DNA from: an uncultured bacterium
Lineage (GTDB): Bacteria; Bacteroidota; Bacteroidia; Sphingobacteriales; Sphingobacteriaceae
Length of the DNA stretch: 42,863 nt
NCBI GenBank assembly: GCA_903838995.1
Contig: CAIMAP010000026.1
Coordinates: 1 to 42,863, forward strand
Reading direction: 5' to 3'
Shown here: positions 11,251 through 22,155 of the stretch, in pieces
Layout: every line of letters starts with the position of its first letter
Numbering within the stretch: position 1 is the stretch's first letter
The notes under the pieces: generated by a model
What the model was told of the DNA's origin: nothing
The model's database searches: none
Seen by the model: only the letters and a program-made list of their open reading frames with translations
Made by a program: the position numbers and the translations under genes

Positions 11251-11707
11251 GTAAGCCCTCCTTTGGCTTTCCCATTACCTCTTCGGCCAGTGATGCAAAA
11301 TCTGCTGGCTCATCGGTTAATAGGTTATCGTAATTTGCTTTAGACCAAACTTCAATGCGATTGGAATAGGCAAATAAGATTAAGTCTTTATCTATTGCGG
11401 CATATTCGGTTAAAGCTTTTGGCAATAACAATCTATTGGTGCCGTCTAACATTAATTCTGATGCTCCTCTAAAAAAGTACCTCGCAAAATCTCTGTTTTT
11501 CTTATTGTATAAGTTGAGCTTATTGACTTCGGCGCTGATGGTTTGCCATTCGTTTAATGGGTATAAAACCAAACATTTCTCGAAACCACGATTAATCACA
11601 AAGCGTCCTTCAGCTGCTGGCGACAGTTGCTTCTTTAGACCTGCCGGAAGCATGATTCTTCCTTTGGGGTCTACTTTGCACTCAAATTCTCCTAAAAACT
11701 GACTCAT
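11243..11707 (-). CDS. mraZ: Transcriptional regulator MraZ
   Basis: N-terminal FLGEFECKVDPKGRIMLPAGLKKQL and second AbrB-like repeat DGTNRLLLPKALTEYA; first gene of dcw cluster. Confidence 0.95.
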   Translation of the reverse strand: MSQFLGEFECKVDPKGRIMLPAGLKKQLSPAAEGRFVINRGFEKCLVLYPLNEWQTISAEVNKLNLYNKKNRDFARYFFRGASELMLDGTNRLLLPKALTEYAAIDKDLILFAYSNRIEVWSKANYDNLLTDEPADFASLAEEVMGKPKEGLHE

Positions 11708-11750
11708 ATTGTGATTTTATCGCTGATTGATGTAGTAAAATTAAATATTC

Positions 11751-11780
11751 TTACCACTTTTTACCACATCTTACCACTAA
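11751..11780 (-). promoter_or_regulatory. Putative MraZ operator: three tandem GTGGTAA boxes with 10-bp period
   Basis: + strand reads TTACCACTTT TTACCACATC TTACCACTAA, i.e. TTACCACNNN x3 exactly, 44 bp upstream of mraZ. Confidence 0.8.
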
Positions 11781-11922
11781 AAAGTTTTCAACATGCCTAT
11801 AACGATAGTAAAAACGAATAAATGCCCAAAAACATGAAAAAAGATGCTAAGCCAGATTTTTAGCTCAGAAGTAGAAAAAATGGCAATGGAAAGGGAAAAA
11901 TTAACCGAATGGCGGAAAAAAG

Positions 11923-11960
11923 ACAAAAAAAATGCGATGAAAAAACCCTCCATCGCATTT
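11923..11960 (-). terminator. Intrinsic terminator downstream of ompH-like gene
   Basis: AAATGCGATG / CATCGCATTT hairpin (11930-11960) followed on the minus strand by a T-run. Confidence 0.7.
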
Positions 11961-11980
11961 AAAAAATTTCTTTAAAAATT

Positions 11981-12556
11981 TTATTTTTTATAGGCTTTAT
12001 TTAAACCTTTTAAAACATCTTGCGTAATGTCTAAACTATCATTTGCAAATAAAATACCAGTGCCTTTTGCATAGTTCATAACAATTTTATATTTTTTATC
12101 TTTACTAAATTCTTTGAGGTAAGCGGCTACTTTATCAAATAATGCTTCGTTAAATTTAGCTTGTTCTTCTTGTAAATTTGCACTTGCATTTTCGCTGTAT
12201 TGCTTGAATGCTTCTTGCTTTTTCATCAAAGATTCTTCGACACTGGCACGCTGCTCTGTGCTCATGCCTGTGGCGCTTTGCTGATAGGCACCAATTTCTT
12301 TTTCTAATACCCCACGCTTAGCCATAATAACATTTTCTACCTGTTTTGTTTTGTCTTCAAAATCTTTTTTTGCATCAATAAAATAATCGTAATTATTTAA
12401 CAAGGTATCACCGTTTACATAAACAGTTGTTGGTGCATTCGCAGCAGTTAATGCAGGAGATGTGTTTTGATTAGATTGATCTTGCCATCTTAAAATATAT
12501 AAAACAACAACCGCAATAAATAAAACAATGTTTAAGTAAATTGATAAATTTTTCAT
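11981..12556 (-). CDS. OmpH/Skp-family periplasmic chaperone-like protein
   Basis: N-terminal TM/signal, VYVNGDTLLNNYDYF start of OmpH domain, central coiled coil, C-terminal GTGILFANDSLDITQDVLKGLNKAYKK. Confidence 0.85.
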   Translation of the reverse strand: MKNLSIYLNIVLFIAVVVLYILRWQDQSNQNTSPALTAANAPTTVYVNGDTLLNNYDYFIDAKKDFEDKTKQVENVIMAKRGVLEKEIGAYQQSATGMSTEQRASVEESLMKKQEAFKQYSENASANLQEEQAKFNEALFDKVAAYLKEFSKDKKYKIVMNYAKGTGILFANDSLDITQDVLKGLNKAYKK

Positions 12557-12583
12557 GTAGCAATTATTAGTAAATATTAAAAA

Positions 12584-13096
12584 TTAATGTTGGTGACCAT
12601 GTTCGCCATGCACATGTCCATGATCCATTTCTTCTGCTGTTGCTTCTCTTACATCATGAATCAAACCATCAAAAAACAAATCACGACCCGCTAATGGGTG
12701 ATTAAAATCCATTTTAATGGTTGCTTCGCCAACCTCTAACACTAGGCCTTGCATTTTATTGCCTTCGTTATCTGTCATTGGAATAAAATGACCAGACACA
12801 ATCATTTCATCGTCAAATTTACCATCTACCACAAAGATATCTTTAGGTAAATCTACAATAGCCGTTTCGTCAATTTCGCCATAACCAGATTCTTCTTTGC
12901 TCAATTTAAAGCTAAATGCTTCTCCTATAGCAAGGTTGTCTATTGACTCCTCAAATTTAGGGGGTAAACCACCCATTCCATGCAAGTAAACAAACAAGGT
13001 TTCTGGGGTTACTTTTTCTACCATTAGCATCTCTGTGCCATCTTCAATTTTTAATTCATAGGTCAAAGACACTACTTTGTTTGCTGATACTTTCAT
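12584..13096 (-). CDS. slyD: FKBP-type peptidyl-prolyl isomerase, SlyD type with His-rich tail
   Basis: VVSLTYELKIEDGTEM, GLPPKFEESIDNLAIGE, DFNHPLAGRDLFF; C-terminal HGHVHGEHGHQH. Confidence 0.9.
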   Translation of the reverse strand: MKVSANKVVSLTYELKIEDGTEMLMVEKVTPETLFVYLHGMGGLPPKFEESIDNLAIGEAFSFKLSKEESGYGEIDETAIVDLPKDIFVVDGKFDDEMIVSGHFIPMTDNEGNKMQGLVLEVGEATIKMDFNHPLAGRDLFFDGLIHDVREATAEEMDHGHVHGEHGHQH

Positions 13097-13282
13097 TTAT
13101 ACTTTTTTTTTAAAATTTAGAAACAGGAAAAACCCTTTCAAATAGGGCATTTTAAAGGATTTTGAGTGATAAATCAAAACATCAAAATTTCCAGCGTCAA
13201 AGGTAATTAAATACTTCACAAAATGTTGAAAAAAAGTTCGATTTATCGACAAAATTCATTCCCATTTGCGGGCAAAAAAAAG

Positions 13283-13290
13283 TATCTTTG
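13283..13290 (+). promoter_or_regulatory. Bacteroidetes-type -7 box (TATCTTTG) for gyrB
   Basis: Matches TAnnTTTG, 23 bp before the gyrB ATG. Confidence 0.55.
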
Positions 13291-13300
13291 AAACCATTGA

Positions 13301-15271
<1,971 letters not shown>

Positions 15272-15281
15272 TTGAATTTTT

Positions 15282-15329
15282 AATCAAAAAAAAAATCAGC
15301 TAATAAATTAGCTGATTTTTTTTTGATTA
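15282..15329. terminator. Bidirectional intrinsic terminator between convergent gyrB and mdh
   Basis: AATCA(A)n ATCAGCTAAT-AA-ATTAGCTGAT (T)nGATT, long A/T-flanked stem. Confidence 0.9.
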
Positions 15330-15348
15330 ATTTTTTAGAGAAATGCAA

Positions 15349-16287
15349 TTACACTAATTTCATGTCTACTAAAACTTGATTCATATTTCTTACCGCATCT
15401 GCACTTTTATTAAATGCCGCTTGTTCTGTTTCATTTAATTTATAATCAATAATTTTTTCCCATCCGTTTTTACCAATCACTACTGGTACACCTAAACAAA
15501 TATCTGATTGACCGTATTCGCCATCTAAGGCTACACAACATGGGAACACTTTTTTCTCATCGCGGATAATACTTTCAACCAATGCCGCTCCTGCTGCACC
15601 TGGTGCATACCAAGCCGAAGTACCTAATAAGCCAGTAAGCGTAGCACCACCAACCATAGTATCTGCTGCAATTTTTTCTAATTGCGCAGCATCTAATAAA
15701 TTACTAATTGCTAATCCATTTAAGGTTGCTAAACGAGTTAAAGGAATCATAGTGGTATCACCATGTCCACCAACCACTACTCCGTGTAAATCATTCGAAG
15801 AGCAATTTAATTCTTTGCTTAAATAATATTTGAATCTTGCACTGTCTAAAATTCCACCCATTCCAATAATTCTGTTTTTAGGAATACCGCTCGATTTTAA
15901 AGCAAGGTAAGTCATGGTATCCATTGGATTTGAAATAACCACAATGATGGCATTTGGAGAATGCTTTAAAATATTTTCGGTAACGCCTTTCACAATTCCT
16001 GCATTGATGCCGATTAATTCTTCGCGCGTCATTCCTGGTTTTCTAGGAATACCAGAAGTAATAACCGCAACATCTGTTCCAGCAGTTTTTGCATAATCGT
16101 TGGTACAACCAATAATATTGGTATCGAATCCAAGCAATGCTGCTGTTTGCATCATATCCATGGCTTTACCTTCGGCAAATCCTTCTTTGATGTCTAATAA
16201 AACCAATTCTTTTGCTAATTCTTTACGAGCTATGTTGTCTGCACAGGTTGCCCCTACTGCTCCAGCTCCAACTACCGTTATTTTCAT
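15349..16287 (-). CDS. mdh: Malate dehydrogenase
   Basis: VVGAGAVGATCADNIA, SGIPRKPGMTREELI, VSNPMDTMTYLA, VVGGHGDTTMIP motifs. Confidence 0.95.
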   Translation of the reverse strand: MKITVVGAGAVGATCADNIARKELAKELVLLDIKEGFAEGKAMDMMQTAALLGFDTNIIGCTNDYAKTAGTDVAVITSGIPRKPGMTREELIGINAGIVKGVTENILKHSPNAIIVVISNPMDTMTYLALKSSGIPKNRIIGMGGILDSARFKYYLSKELNCSSNDLHGVVVGGHGDTTMIPLTRLATLNGLAISNLLDAAQLEKIAADTMVGGATLTGLLGTSAWYAPGAAGAALVESIIRDEKKVFPCCVALDGEYGQSDICLGVPVVIGKNGWEKIIDYKLNETEQAAFNKSADAVRNMNQVLVDMKLV

Positions 16288-16372
16288 ATGATGATTTTTA
16301 TTTGTTCAGAAATTCTGATGCGAATATAGAGAAGATTCATAAGTTTATAAAACGAATTATTACTTTCGCATT

Positions 16373-17284
16373 ATGATAAAAATTTTGGTAACCGGGAGTA
16401 ACGGATTGTTGGGTCAAAAACTAAGTGACCAATTACGCCTGAACCCTGATATTCAATTAATTAATACTTCTAAAGGCGAAGATAGATACCCTCATACTAC
16501 GGGCTATACTTATTTTCCAATGGATATTTGCGACCGATCGGCCATCTTAACTTTATTGGCCAATACCAATCCTGATATAGTCATTCATACCGCGGCAATG
16601 ACTAATGTAGATACCTGCGAATCGGATAGAACGGGTTGTTGGGATTTAAATGTAAATGCAGTCGCTCATTTAATAGAGGCCAGCAAAATCAATCCTTTTC
16701 ATTTAGTGCATTTGTCTACCGATTTTATTTATGATGGAGAAGATGGGCCATACAACGAAACGGCTATTCCAAATCCATTGAGTTATTATGGCGAATCAAA
16801 ACTAGCAGCAGAAAAATTAATAGAAAATGCCGGTATTTCTTATAGTATTATCAGAACCATCATTGTATATGGTGTAGCATCACAAATGAGTAGGAATAAC
16901 ATTGTGCTTTGGGCAAAATCTGTTTTAGAAAAAGGAGAAAATATTTCGATTGTAGACGATCAATTTAGAATGCCCACTTTAGCAGAAGACCTTGCTACTG
17001 CATGTATTTCGGCTGGAATGAAAAAAGCGCAAGGCGCATACAATGTTTCGGGCAAAGACTATATGAGCATATTCGAACTGGTGAATCGAATTGCAGATTA
17101 CTATCAACTATCAAAAGAAAATATCAAAAGTATTTCTTCCAACACCTTAAATCAAGCAGCTAAAAGGCCGCCCAGAACAGGTTTTGTATTAGCAAAGGCT
17201 ATCAAAGAATTAGATTACAAACCCCATTCTTTTGAAGAAGGCTTAGCCCTGATTCAAAAACAATTGGACGAAAAAAGTGTTTAA
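16373..17284 (+). CDS. SDR-family sugar-nucleotide reductase (dTDP-4-dehydrorhamnose reductase-like)
   Basis: ILVTGSNGLLGQKL, HTAAMTNVDTCE, STDFIYDGEDGPYNE, YGESKLAAE motifs. Confidence 0.88.
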   Translation: MIKILVTGSNGLLGQKLSDQLRLNPDIQLINTSKGEDRYPHTTGYTYFPMDICDRSAILTLLANTNPDIVIHTAAMTNVDTCESDRTGCWDLNVNAVAHLIEASKINPFHLVHLSTDFIYDGEDGPYNETAIPNPLSYYGESKLAAEKLIENAGISYSIIRTIIVYGVASQMSRNNIVLWAKSVLEKGENISIVDDQFRMPTLAEDLATACISAGMKKAQGAYNVSGKDYMSIFELVNRIADYYQLSKENIKSISSNTLNQAAKRPPRTGFVLAKAIKELDYKPHSFEEGLALIQKQLDEKSV

Positions 17285-17307
17285 CTAAAAAATAATATAT
17301 ACAAATT

Positions 17308-17778
17308 ATGGCTTTAACAATTGGACAAGCAGCTCCTGCTTTTAAATTATTCAACTCAGAAAAAGAAGAAGTTGCATTAACAGATTTCTTAGGAAAAAAA
17401 GTAATCATTCACTTTTTCCCGCAAGCATTTACCGGTGTGTGTACAACACAACTTTGCACCATGCGCGACAACTTAAATTACTACACAGACTTAAACGCAG
17501 TAGTATTAGGTATTTCAGTCGATTCTGTATTTACTTTAGGTAAATTCAAAGAAGAGCAAAACTACAACTTCAGTTTATTGTCAGACTTCAACAAAGAAGT
17601 AGCTAAGGCATACGATGCTTTATACGAAAACTGGATTTTGAATATGAACGGTGTGGCTAAAAGAGCTGCTTTTGTAATTGATTCAAACGGAATTTTACAA
17701 TATGCAGAGGTTTTAGAAAGCGCTGGCGATTTGCCAAATTTCGAAGCCATTAAAGCTTGTGTTGCTCAAATAGCTTAA
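17308..17778 (+). CDS. Peroxiredoxin (AhpC/TSA family)
   Basis: IHFFPQAFTGVCTTQLCTMRDN peroxidatic-Cys motif; ISVDSVFTLGKFKE; ATG at 17308. Confidence 0.92.
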   Translation: MALTIGQAAPAFKLFNSEKEEVALTDFLGKKVIIHFFPQAFTGVCTTQLCTMRDNLNYYTDLNAVVLGISVDSVFTLGKFKEEQNYNFSLLSDFNKEVAKAYDALYENWILNMNGVAKRAAFVIDSNGILQYAEVLESAGDLPNFEAIKACVAQIA

Positions 17779-17827
17779 ATTTTAGGCTTTTTTGATAAAA
17801 ATTTCCTTGAAATTAGATTTGGTTGGT

Positions 17828-17835
17828 TATATTTG
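17828..17835 (+). promoter_or_regulatory. -7 box TATATTTG upstream of tRNA-Arg
   Basis: TAnnTTTG match; TTG at 17807-17809, 18 bp upstream. Confidence 0.6.
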
Positions 17836-17871
17836 CAGCCCAAAGGATAGGTTTAACCTACTGAAGGAAAT

Positions 17872-17945
17872 GCATTTGTAGCTCAATTGGATAGAGCATC
17901 TCACTACGGATGAGAAGGTTTGGGGTTCGAATCCCTACAAGTGCA
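17872..17945 (+). tRNA. tRNA-Arg (anticodon ACG)
   Basis: Cloverleaf: acceptor GCATTTG/CAAGTGC, anticodon stem TCTCA-CTACGGA-TGAGA, T-arm GGGGTTCGAATCCC. Confidence 0.95.
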
Positions 17946-17949
17946 CTTT

Positions 17950-17981
17950 AAAGCTCTTCTTCACAGAAGGGCTTTTTTTTT
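17950..17981 (+). terminator. Intrinsic terminator after tRNA-Arg
   Basis: AAGCTCTTCT-TCAC-AGAAGGGCTT followed by T-run. Confidence 0.85.
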
Positions 17982-18010
17982 GATTTAAATTGCAATTATA
18001 TTAATTGAAT

Positions 18011-18388
18011 ATGGTTCCTTCAAAAGAAGTTAGTTTATACATTGCTACGTTCCCTAAAGCAACACAGGCACTCTTAAAAGAATTAAGGGAATGTATAGCC
18101 AGAACAATTCCAAATGCAACAGAACTTATCAGCTATGGAATGCCAGCTTACAAACAACATGGGGTGTTAGTCTATTTTGCAGCTTACAAAAACCACATTG
18201 GCTTCTATCCTACTGCAAATGGAATTAAACAATTTGAAAGCGAATTTGGCCAATATAAATTCAGCAAAGGCGCCGTTCAATTTCCGTTAGATGAAAAATT
18301 ACCACTCAAATTGATTATTAAAATGGTTAAATTTAGAGCTAAAGAAGACCTAGCTAAATTTCAATTAAAGCAAAAAAGTGGAAAGTAA
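18011..18388 (+). CDS. DUF1801-family protein
   Basis: ELISYGMPAYKQHGVLVYFAAYKNHIGFYP...FSKGAVQFPLDEKLPLKLI; ATG at 18011 preferred over the TTG at 18005. Confidence 0.85.
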   Translation: MVPSKEVSLYIATFPKATQALLKELRECIARTIPNATELISYGMPAYKQHGVLVYFAAYKNHIGFYPTANGIKQFESEFGQYKFSKGAVQFPLDEKLPLKLIIKMVKFRAKEDLAKFQLKQKSGK

Positions 18389-18923
18389 TCAATACCAAAA
18401 CGTTTCAGAATTAGCCAGGGGAACTTACGAAAATTGCGATTTTAAAAATTGTAATTTCGAAAACAGTCCATTTAATCACCTTATTTTTATTGATTGCACA
18501 TTTAAAGATTGTAACTTAAGCAATGTCAGTTTAGCACAAACTTCTTTTAGAGAAGTCAGTTTTTCAAACTGCAAAATGATTGGATTGCATTTTGAAAATT
18601 GTATGCCATTTTTATTTGCTGTTTCGTTTGCTAAATGCCAGCTCAACTTAAGTTCTTTTTACAAAGTCAATTTAAAGAAAACTACTTTTACTAATTGCGA
18701 ACTCAAAGAAGTTGATTTTACCTCGGCAAATTTAGCAGAAGCATATTTAGCAGAATGCGACTGCCAACTTGCTGTTTTTGATGATACTAATTTAGAAAAA
18801 GCAAATTTAACCACAGCTTACCATTACCAAATTGACCCTAATAAAAATAAAATTAAAAAAGCTCAATTTTCGCTAGAAGGCTTAGCTGGATTGCTTTTGC
18901 ATCATCAAATTATTATTAAATAA
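18378..18923 (+). CDS. Pentapeptide-repeat protein (Qnr/MfpA-like)
   Basis: Repeating (A/C/S)(D/N/T)(L/F)xx units (CDFKNCNFENSPF, CTFKDCNLSNVSL, ANLAEAYLAECDC, TNLEKANL); GTG start overlapping upstream gene. Confidence 0.85.
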   Translation: MESNQYQNVSELARGTYENCDFKNCNFENSPFNHLIFIDCTFKDCNLSNVSLAQTSFREVSFSNCKMIGLHFENCMPFLFAVSFAKCQLNLSSFYKVNLKKTTFTNCELKEVDFTSANLAEAYLAECDCQLAVFDDTNLEKANLTTAYHYQIDPNKNKIKKAQFSLEGLAGLLLHHQIIIK

Positions 18924-18927
18924 AAAA

Positions 18928-19950
18928 ATGAAATTGAAATCATGCTTATTTAGTTTTTTATTTTTCTTTATCAGTTTTTCGTCATTTGCACAAAACTGGC
19001 AAATGATATGGGCGGAAGAATTTAACTATACTGGTTTACCCGATAGCACTAAATGGACCAACGAAATTGGATTGATTAGAAATAACGAGTTACAATATTA
19101 TACCAAAAATAGAATTGAAAACAATTGGGTGTCTAATGGGCAGCTTAAAATTATTGGGAGAAAAGAAGCCTACAATGGATCGGACTATACCTCTGCAAGT
19201 ATTACCACCGACCAGCAATTTACATGTACCTACGGTAAAATTGAAGCGAACATAAAAATTCCTATTGGACAAGGATTATGGCCTGCATTTTGGATGTTAG
19301 GACAAAATATTTGGCAAATTGGTTGGCCAAAATGCGGTGAGATTGATATTATGGAGCACATTAATTTGGATAACGTGAACCATGGCACCATGCATTGGGA
19401 CAACAATGGGCATACCAGTTTTGGAGGTACCACCATATGTGATTTTAATCAGTTTCATTTATTTGGCATTGAGTGGGACAACAGCATGATTCGATGGTAT
19501 GTAGATGGGGTAAAATATAAAGAAGGATATATTTATAACAATATCAACAATACAGAAGAATTTCATAAACCATTCTATCTTATTTTAAATTTAGCCATAG
19601 GCGGTAATTGGCCAGGTAGCCCTAATGCACAAACTAGTTTTCCAGATACGTTGTTGGTAGATTATGTGAGGGTGTATGAAAAAGTAACCGGAATCGAAAA
19701 TGTTATTTCTACTAATCATCTCTTAACAATATATCCAAACCCAATTGTGAATCATGCAACTGTTAAAACTACTGCTGAATTTGAAAACGGCATCATTAGC
19801 ATCACAGATATTAATGGAAAAGAAGTTTTTAGCTGTGTGGCTACTTACCCCGAAACACCTATACAAATTGACTTTCTACCCAAAGGAGTGTATTTAATAA
19901 ATTTAAGTACCGAAAAATTTATTACCAGAAATAAATTTATTAAAGAATAA
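18928..19950 (+). CDS. Secreted GH16-family beta-glucanase with C-terminal T9SS sorting domain
   Basis: Signal peptide; GEIDIMEHI catalytic motif; C-terminal LTIYPNPIVNHATV...GVYLINLSTEKFITRNKFIKE. Confidence 0.93.
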   Translation: MKLKSCLFSFLFFFISFSSFAQNWQMIWAEEFNYTGLPDSTKWTNEIGLIRNNELQYYTKNRIENNWVSNGQLKIIGRKEAYNGSDYTSASITTDQQFTCTYGKIEANIKIPIGQGLWPAFWMLGQNIWQIGWPKCGEIDIMEHINLDNVNHGTMHWDNNGHTSFGGTTICDFNQFHLFGIEWDNSMIRWYVDGVKYKEGYIYNNINNTEEFHKPFYLILNLAIGGNWPGSPNAQTSFPDTLLVDYVRVYEKVTGIENVISTNHLLTIYPNPIVNHATVKTTAEFENGIISITDINGKEVFSCVATYPETPIQIDFLPKGVYLINLSTEKFITRNKFIKE

Positions 19951-19952
19951 AA

Positions 19953-20564
19953 ATGGAAAATAACACCTTTCAACCATCTCCAAAAATGTTGACAAAACTA
20001 TTTGAATATGGTCAGCAAAAAAGTTTCAAAGAAGGTGAAGTTATTTTAAATGAAAACGCCTATATCAAATCTGTTCCGATAGTAATAAGTGGTAGCATGC
20101 GCGTGATGCGAACCGACGATGATGGCAGAGAATTATTATTGTATTATATTAAATCTGGCGAAAGTTGTATCATGTCTTTTTTAGGTGGCTTACACGATGA
20201 TACCAGCAAGGTAAAAGCTATTGCCGAAGAAGCAGCCGAAGTATTATTTGTTCCGGTTGATAAAGTTAGAGAAATGATCAAAGAATTTCCGGAATGGACC
20301 GAATATATTTTCAGATTATATCATAAAAAATTCGAAGAATTATTAGCGGTAATAAATGATGTTGCCTTTAAAAAAATGGACGAAAGATTACTGGATTTCT
20401 TAAAAAAGAAATGCGAGTTAAGTGGTGAAAAAACCATTCATATTACCCACGAACAAATTGCTATAGAACTAGGCTCCGCTAGGGTAGTGATTTCGAGGTT
20501 ATTAAAACACATGGAGGATTTAAACCTCATCGAACTGGGTAGAAATAAAATTACCCTTCTGTAA
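19953..20564 (+). CDS. Crp/Fnr-family transcriptional regulator
   Basis: N-terminal cNMP-binding-like domain (SGSMRVMRTDDDGRELLLYYIKSGESC), C-terminal HTH (ITHEQIAIELGSARVVISRLLKHME). Confidence 0.93.
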   Translation: MENNTFQPSPKMLTKLFEYGQQKSFKEGEVILNENAYIKSVPIVISGSMRVMRTDDDGRELLLYYIKSGESCIMSFLGGLHDDTSKVKAIAEEAAEVLFVPVDKVREMIKEFPEWTEYIFRLYHKKFEELLAVINDVAFKKMDERLLDFLKKKCELSGEKTIHITHEQIAIELGSARVVISRLLKHMEDLNLIELGRNKITLL

Positions 20565-20575
20565 CAAATGTTGCA
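20560..20575. promoter_or_regulatory. Putative Crp/Fnr-type operator TGTAACA-AA-TGTTGCA
   Basis: 7-bp arms, 6/7 complementary, overlapping the crp-like stop codon; centred about 43 bp before the predicted TSS. Confidence 0.55.
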
Positions 20576-20596
20576 ATATTCAGATTAAAGCATATT

Positions 20597-20604
20597 TAAC
20601 TTTG
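20597..20604 (+). promoter_or_regulatory. -7 box TAACTTTG for the DUF6132/rhodanese operon
   Basis: TAnnTTTG match, 21 bp before ATG at 20626. Confidence 0.55.
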
Positions 20605-20625
20605 TATAAGCAAAGCAACAAAAAC

Positions 20626-20817
20626 ATGCAGGTACTCAAGAAATATAAATTAGGCATTTTAGGCGCCGCATTTGGTGCCCTATTAGGTTTTCTATATTAC
20701 TATTTTATAGGATGTAGCACTGGCACTTGCGCCATTACTTCGAGTCCAACTAATAGTACAGCATATGGTGCCTTAATGGGCAGCCTTGCATTTAGCTCTT
20801 TAAAAAACGGAAAATGA
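20626..20817 (+). CDS. Small DUF6132-like membrane protein
   Basis: KLGILGAAFGALLGFLYYYFIGCSTGTCAITSSPTNSTAYGALMGSLAFS; ATG at 20626 preferred over TTG at 20602, which lies in the -7 box. Confidence 0.8.
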   Translation: MQVLKKYKLGILGAAFGALLGFLYYYFIGCSTGTCAITSSPTNSTAYGALMGSLAFSSLKNGK

Positions 20818-21083
20818 CAAACGAAAAAATTATTATCGCAAATTTAAAATGCAGTGGTTGTGCTGCTACAATTAATAAAGAATTAAGCGCAATTACTGGT
20901 GTAAGTGCAGTTAAGGTGGATGTTGATCACGATGAAATAGATATTACCTATGATCAAATAGAAAGAAAAGTAATCATCGATAAACTGCACAAACTCGGAT
21001 ACCCCGAAGCAACCGAAAAAAATGGTTTATTAATGCAATTGAAAAGTTATGGCAGTTGTATTGTTGGAAGAATGAGTAATTAA
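20814..21083 (+). CDS. Heavy-metal-associated (HMA) domain protein
   Basis: NLKCSGCAATINKELSAITGVSAVKVD; ATGA overlap with upstream gene. Confidence 0.88.
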   Translation: MTNEKIIIANLKCSGCAATINKELSAITGVSAVKVDVDHDEIDITYDQIERKVIIDKLHKLGYPEATEKNGLLMQLKSYGSCIVGRMSN

Positions 21084-21095
21084 ATTTTAATAAAT

Positions 21096-21380
21096 ATGAA
21101 CATAGAACAATTAATTTTAGCAAACGAAGGAACCATCGTAGATGTAAGAACTCCCGATGAATTTATGGGTGGATGTGTGCTTGGATCAGTTAATATTCCA
21201 TTACAAGAAATTGGATATAGAATGGAAGAATTACAAACCCTAGCCAAACCTCTAATTTTATGTTGCGCTTCTGGTGGCAGAAGCAGTGTAGCACATGCAA
21301 TGCTTTCGGCTCAAGGAGTTGATTGCCATAATGCTGGCTCTTGGTTAACGGTCAATCATATTCATTCTTTAAACCAATAA
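21096..21380 (+). CDS. Rhodanese-domain protein
   Basis: IVDVRTPDEFMGGCVLGSVNIPL...LILCCASGGRSSVA. Confidence 0.92.
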   Translation: MNIEQLILANEGTIVDVRTPDEFMGGCVLGSVNIPLQEIGYRMEELQTLAKPLILCCASGGRSSVAHAMLSAQGVDCHNAGSWLTVNHIHSLNQ

Positions 21381-21382
21381 TT

Positions 21383-21697
21383 ATGATCGAATTTATCAAG
21401 AAGATTTTAGGATTTGGACCATCGGTTAATTATAAAGAATTAATGGAAAATGGTGCAGTAATTATTGATGTAAGAACCAAAGGCGAATTTGCCGGAGGAC
21501 ACATTAAAGGATCTACCAATATTCCGGTAAATCAATTAGCTGCAAATTTAGGCAAATTTAAAAACAAAGAAAATACAATTATTACCTGTTGCGCATCGGG
21601 TGCAAGAAGTGGCGCTGCTAAAAGATTATTAATCTCTAGTGGTTATACAAATGTGCACAACGGCGGATCTTGGTATTCACTAAGAAATAAAATTTAA
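21383..21697 (+). CDS. Rhodanese-domain protein
   Basis: VIIDVRTKGEFAGGHIKGSTNIPV...TIITCCASGARSGAA; ATG at 21383 rather than the track start 21341. Confidence 0.92.
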   Translation: MIEFIKKILGFGPSVNYKELMENGAVIIDVRTKGEFAGGHIKGSTNIPVNQLAANLGKFKNKENTIITCCASGARSGAAKRLLISSGYTNVHNGGSWYSLRNKI

Positions 21698-21701
21698 AAT
21701 T

Positions 21702-22142
21702 ATGGACGCACATTTTTATGCAGTAAATGTAGAATGGATTGCAGATAAAAAAGGAATTTTAAGTTCTCCAGAATTAACCCAAAACGTGGAAGTTGCAACA
21801 CCTCCGCCCTTTCCAGGTGGGATAGAAAACACATGGTCGCCGGAGCATTTGTTTACTTCTGCAGTAGTAAGCTGTTTCATGACAACATTTTTGGCTGTTG
21901 CAAATAATTCAAAACTAAATTATAGTGAATTTAAATGCAATGCAAAAGGAAAGCTTGAACAAGTGGAGGGTAAATATTTAATGACAGAAGTGTTGTTAGA
22001 GGCTCATTTAACGATAGATAACGAAGAAAACAAAGAAAGAGCTATTCGTATATTAGAAAAATCGGAACAAGCATGTTTAATTTCGAATTCTATTAAATCT
22101 GCAGTAACTTTAACACCAATTATTAAAATTAGCAATGAGTAA
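21702..22142 (+). CDS. OsmC-family protein
   Basis: WSPEHLFTSAVVSCFMTTFLAVA and KSEQACLISNSIKSAV Cys motifs. Confidence 0.9.
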   Translation: MDAHFYAVNVEWIADKKGILSSPELTQNVEVATPPPFPGGIENTWSPEHLFTSAVVSCFMTTFLAVANNSKLNYSEFKCNAKGKLEQVEGKYLMTEVLLEAHLTIDNEENKERAIRILEKSEQACLISNSIKSAVTLTPIIKISNE

Positions 22143-22155
22143 AAAAATCGCATAA

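Noticed and set aside
171-11707. Possible novel gene order in the cell-wall cluster
   Set aside because: mraZ-rsmH-ftsL-ftsI-murE-mraY-murD-ftsW-murG-murC-ftsQ is the standard dcw order; only the upstream repeats are notable
16288-16372. Shared bidirectional operator between mdh and the rmlD-like gene
   Set aside because: Only imperfect -7-like boxes (TATATTCG on minus, TACTTTCG on plus) and no convincing inverted repeat
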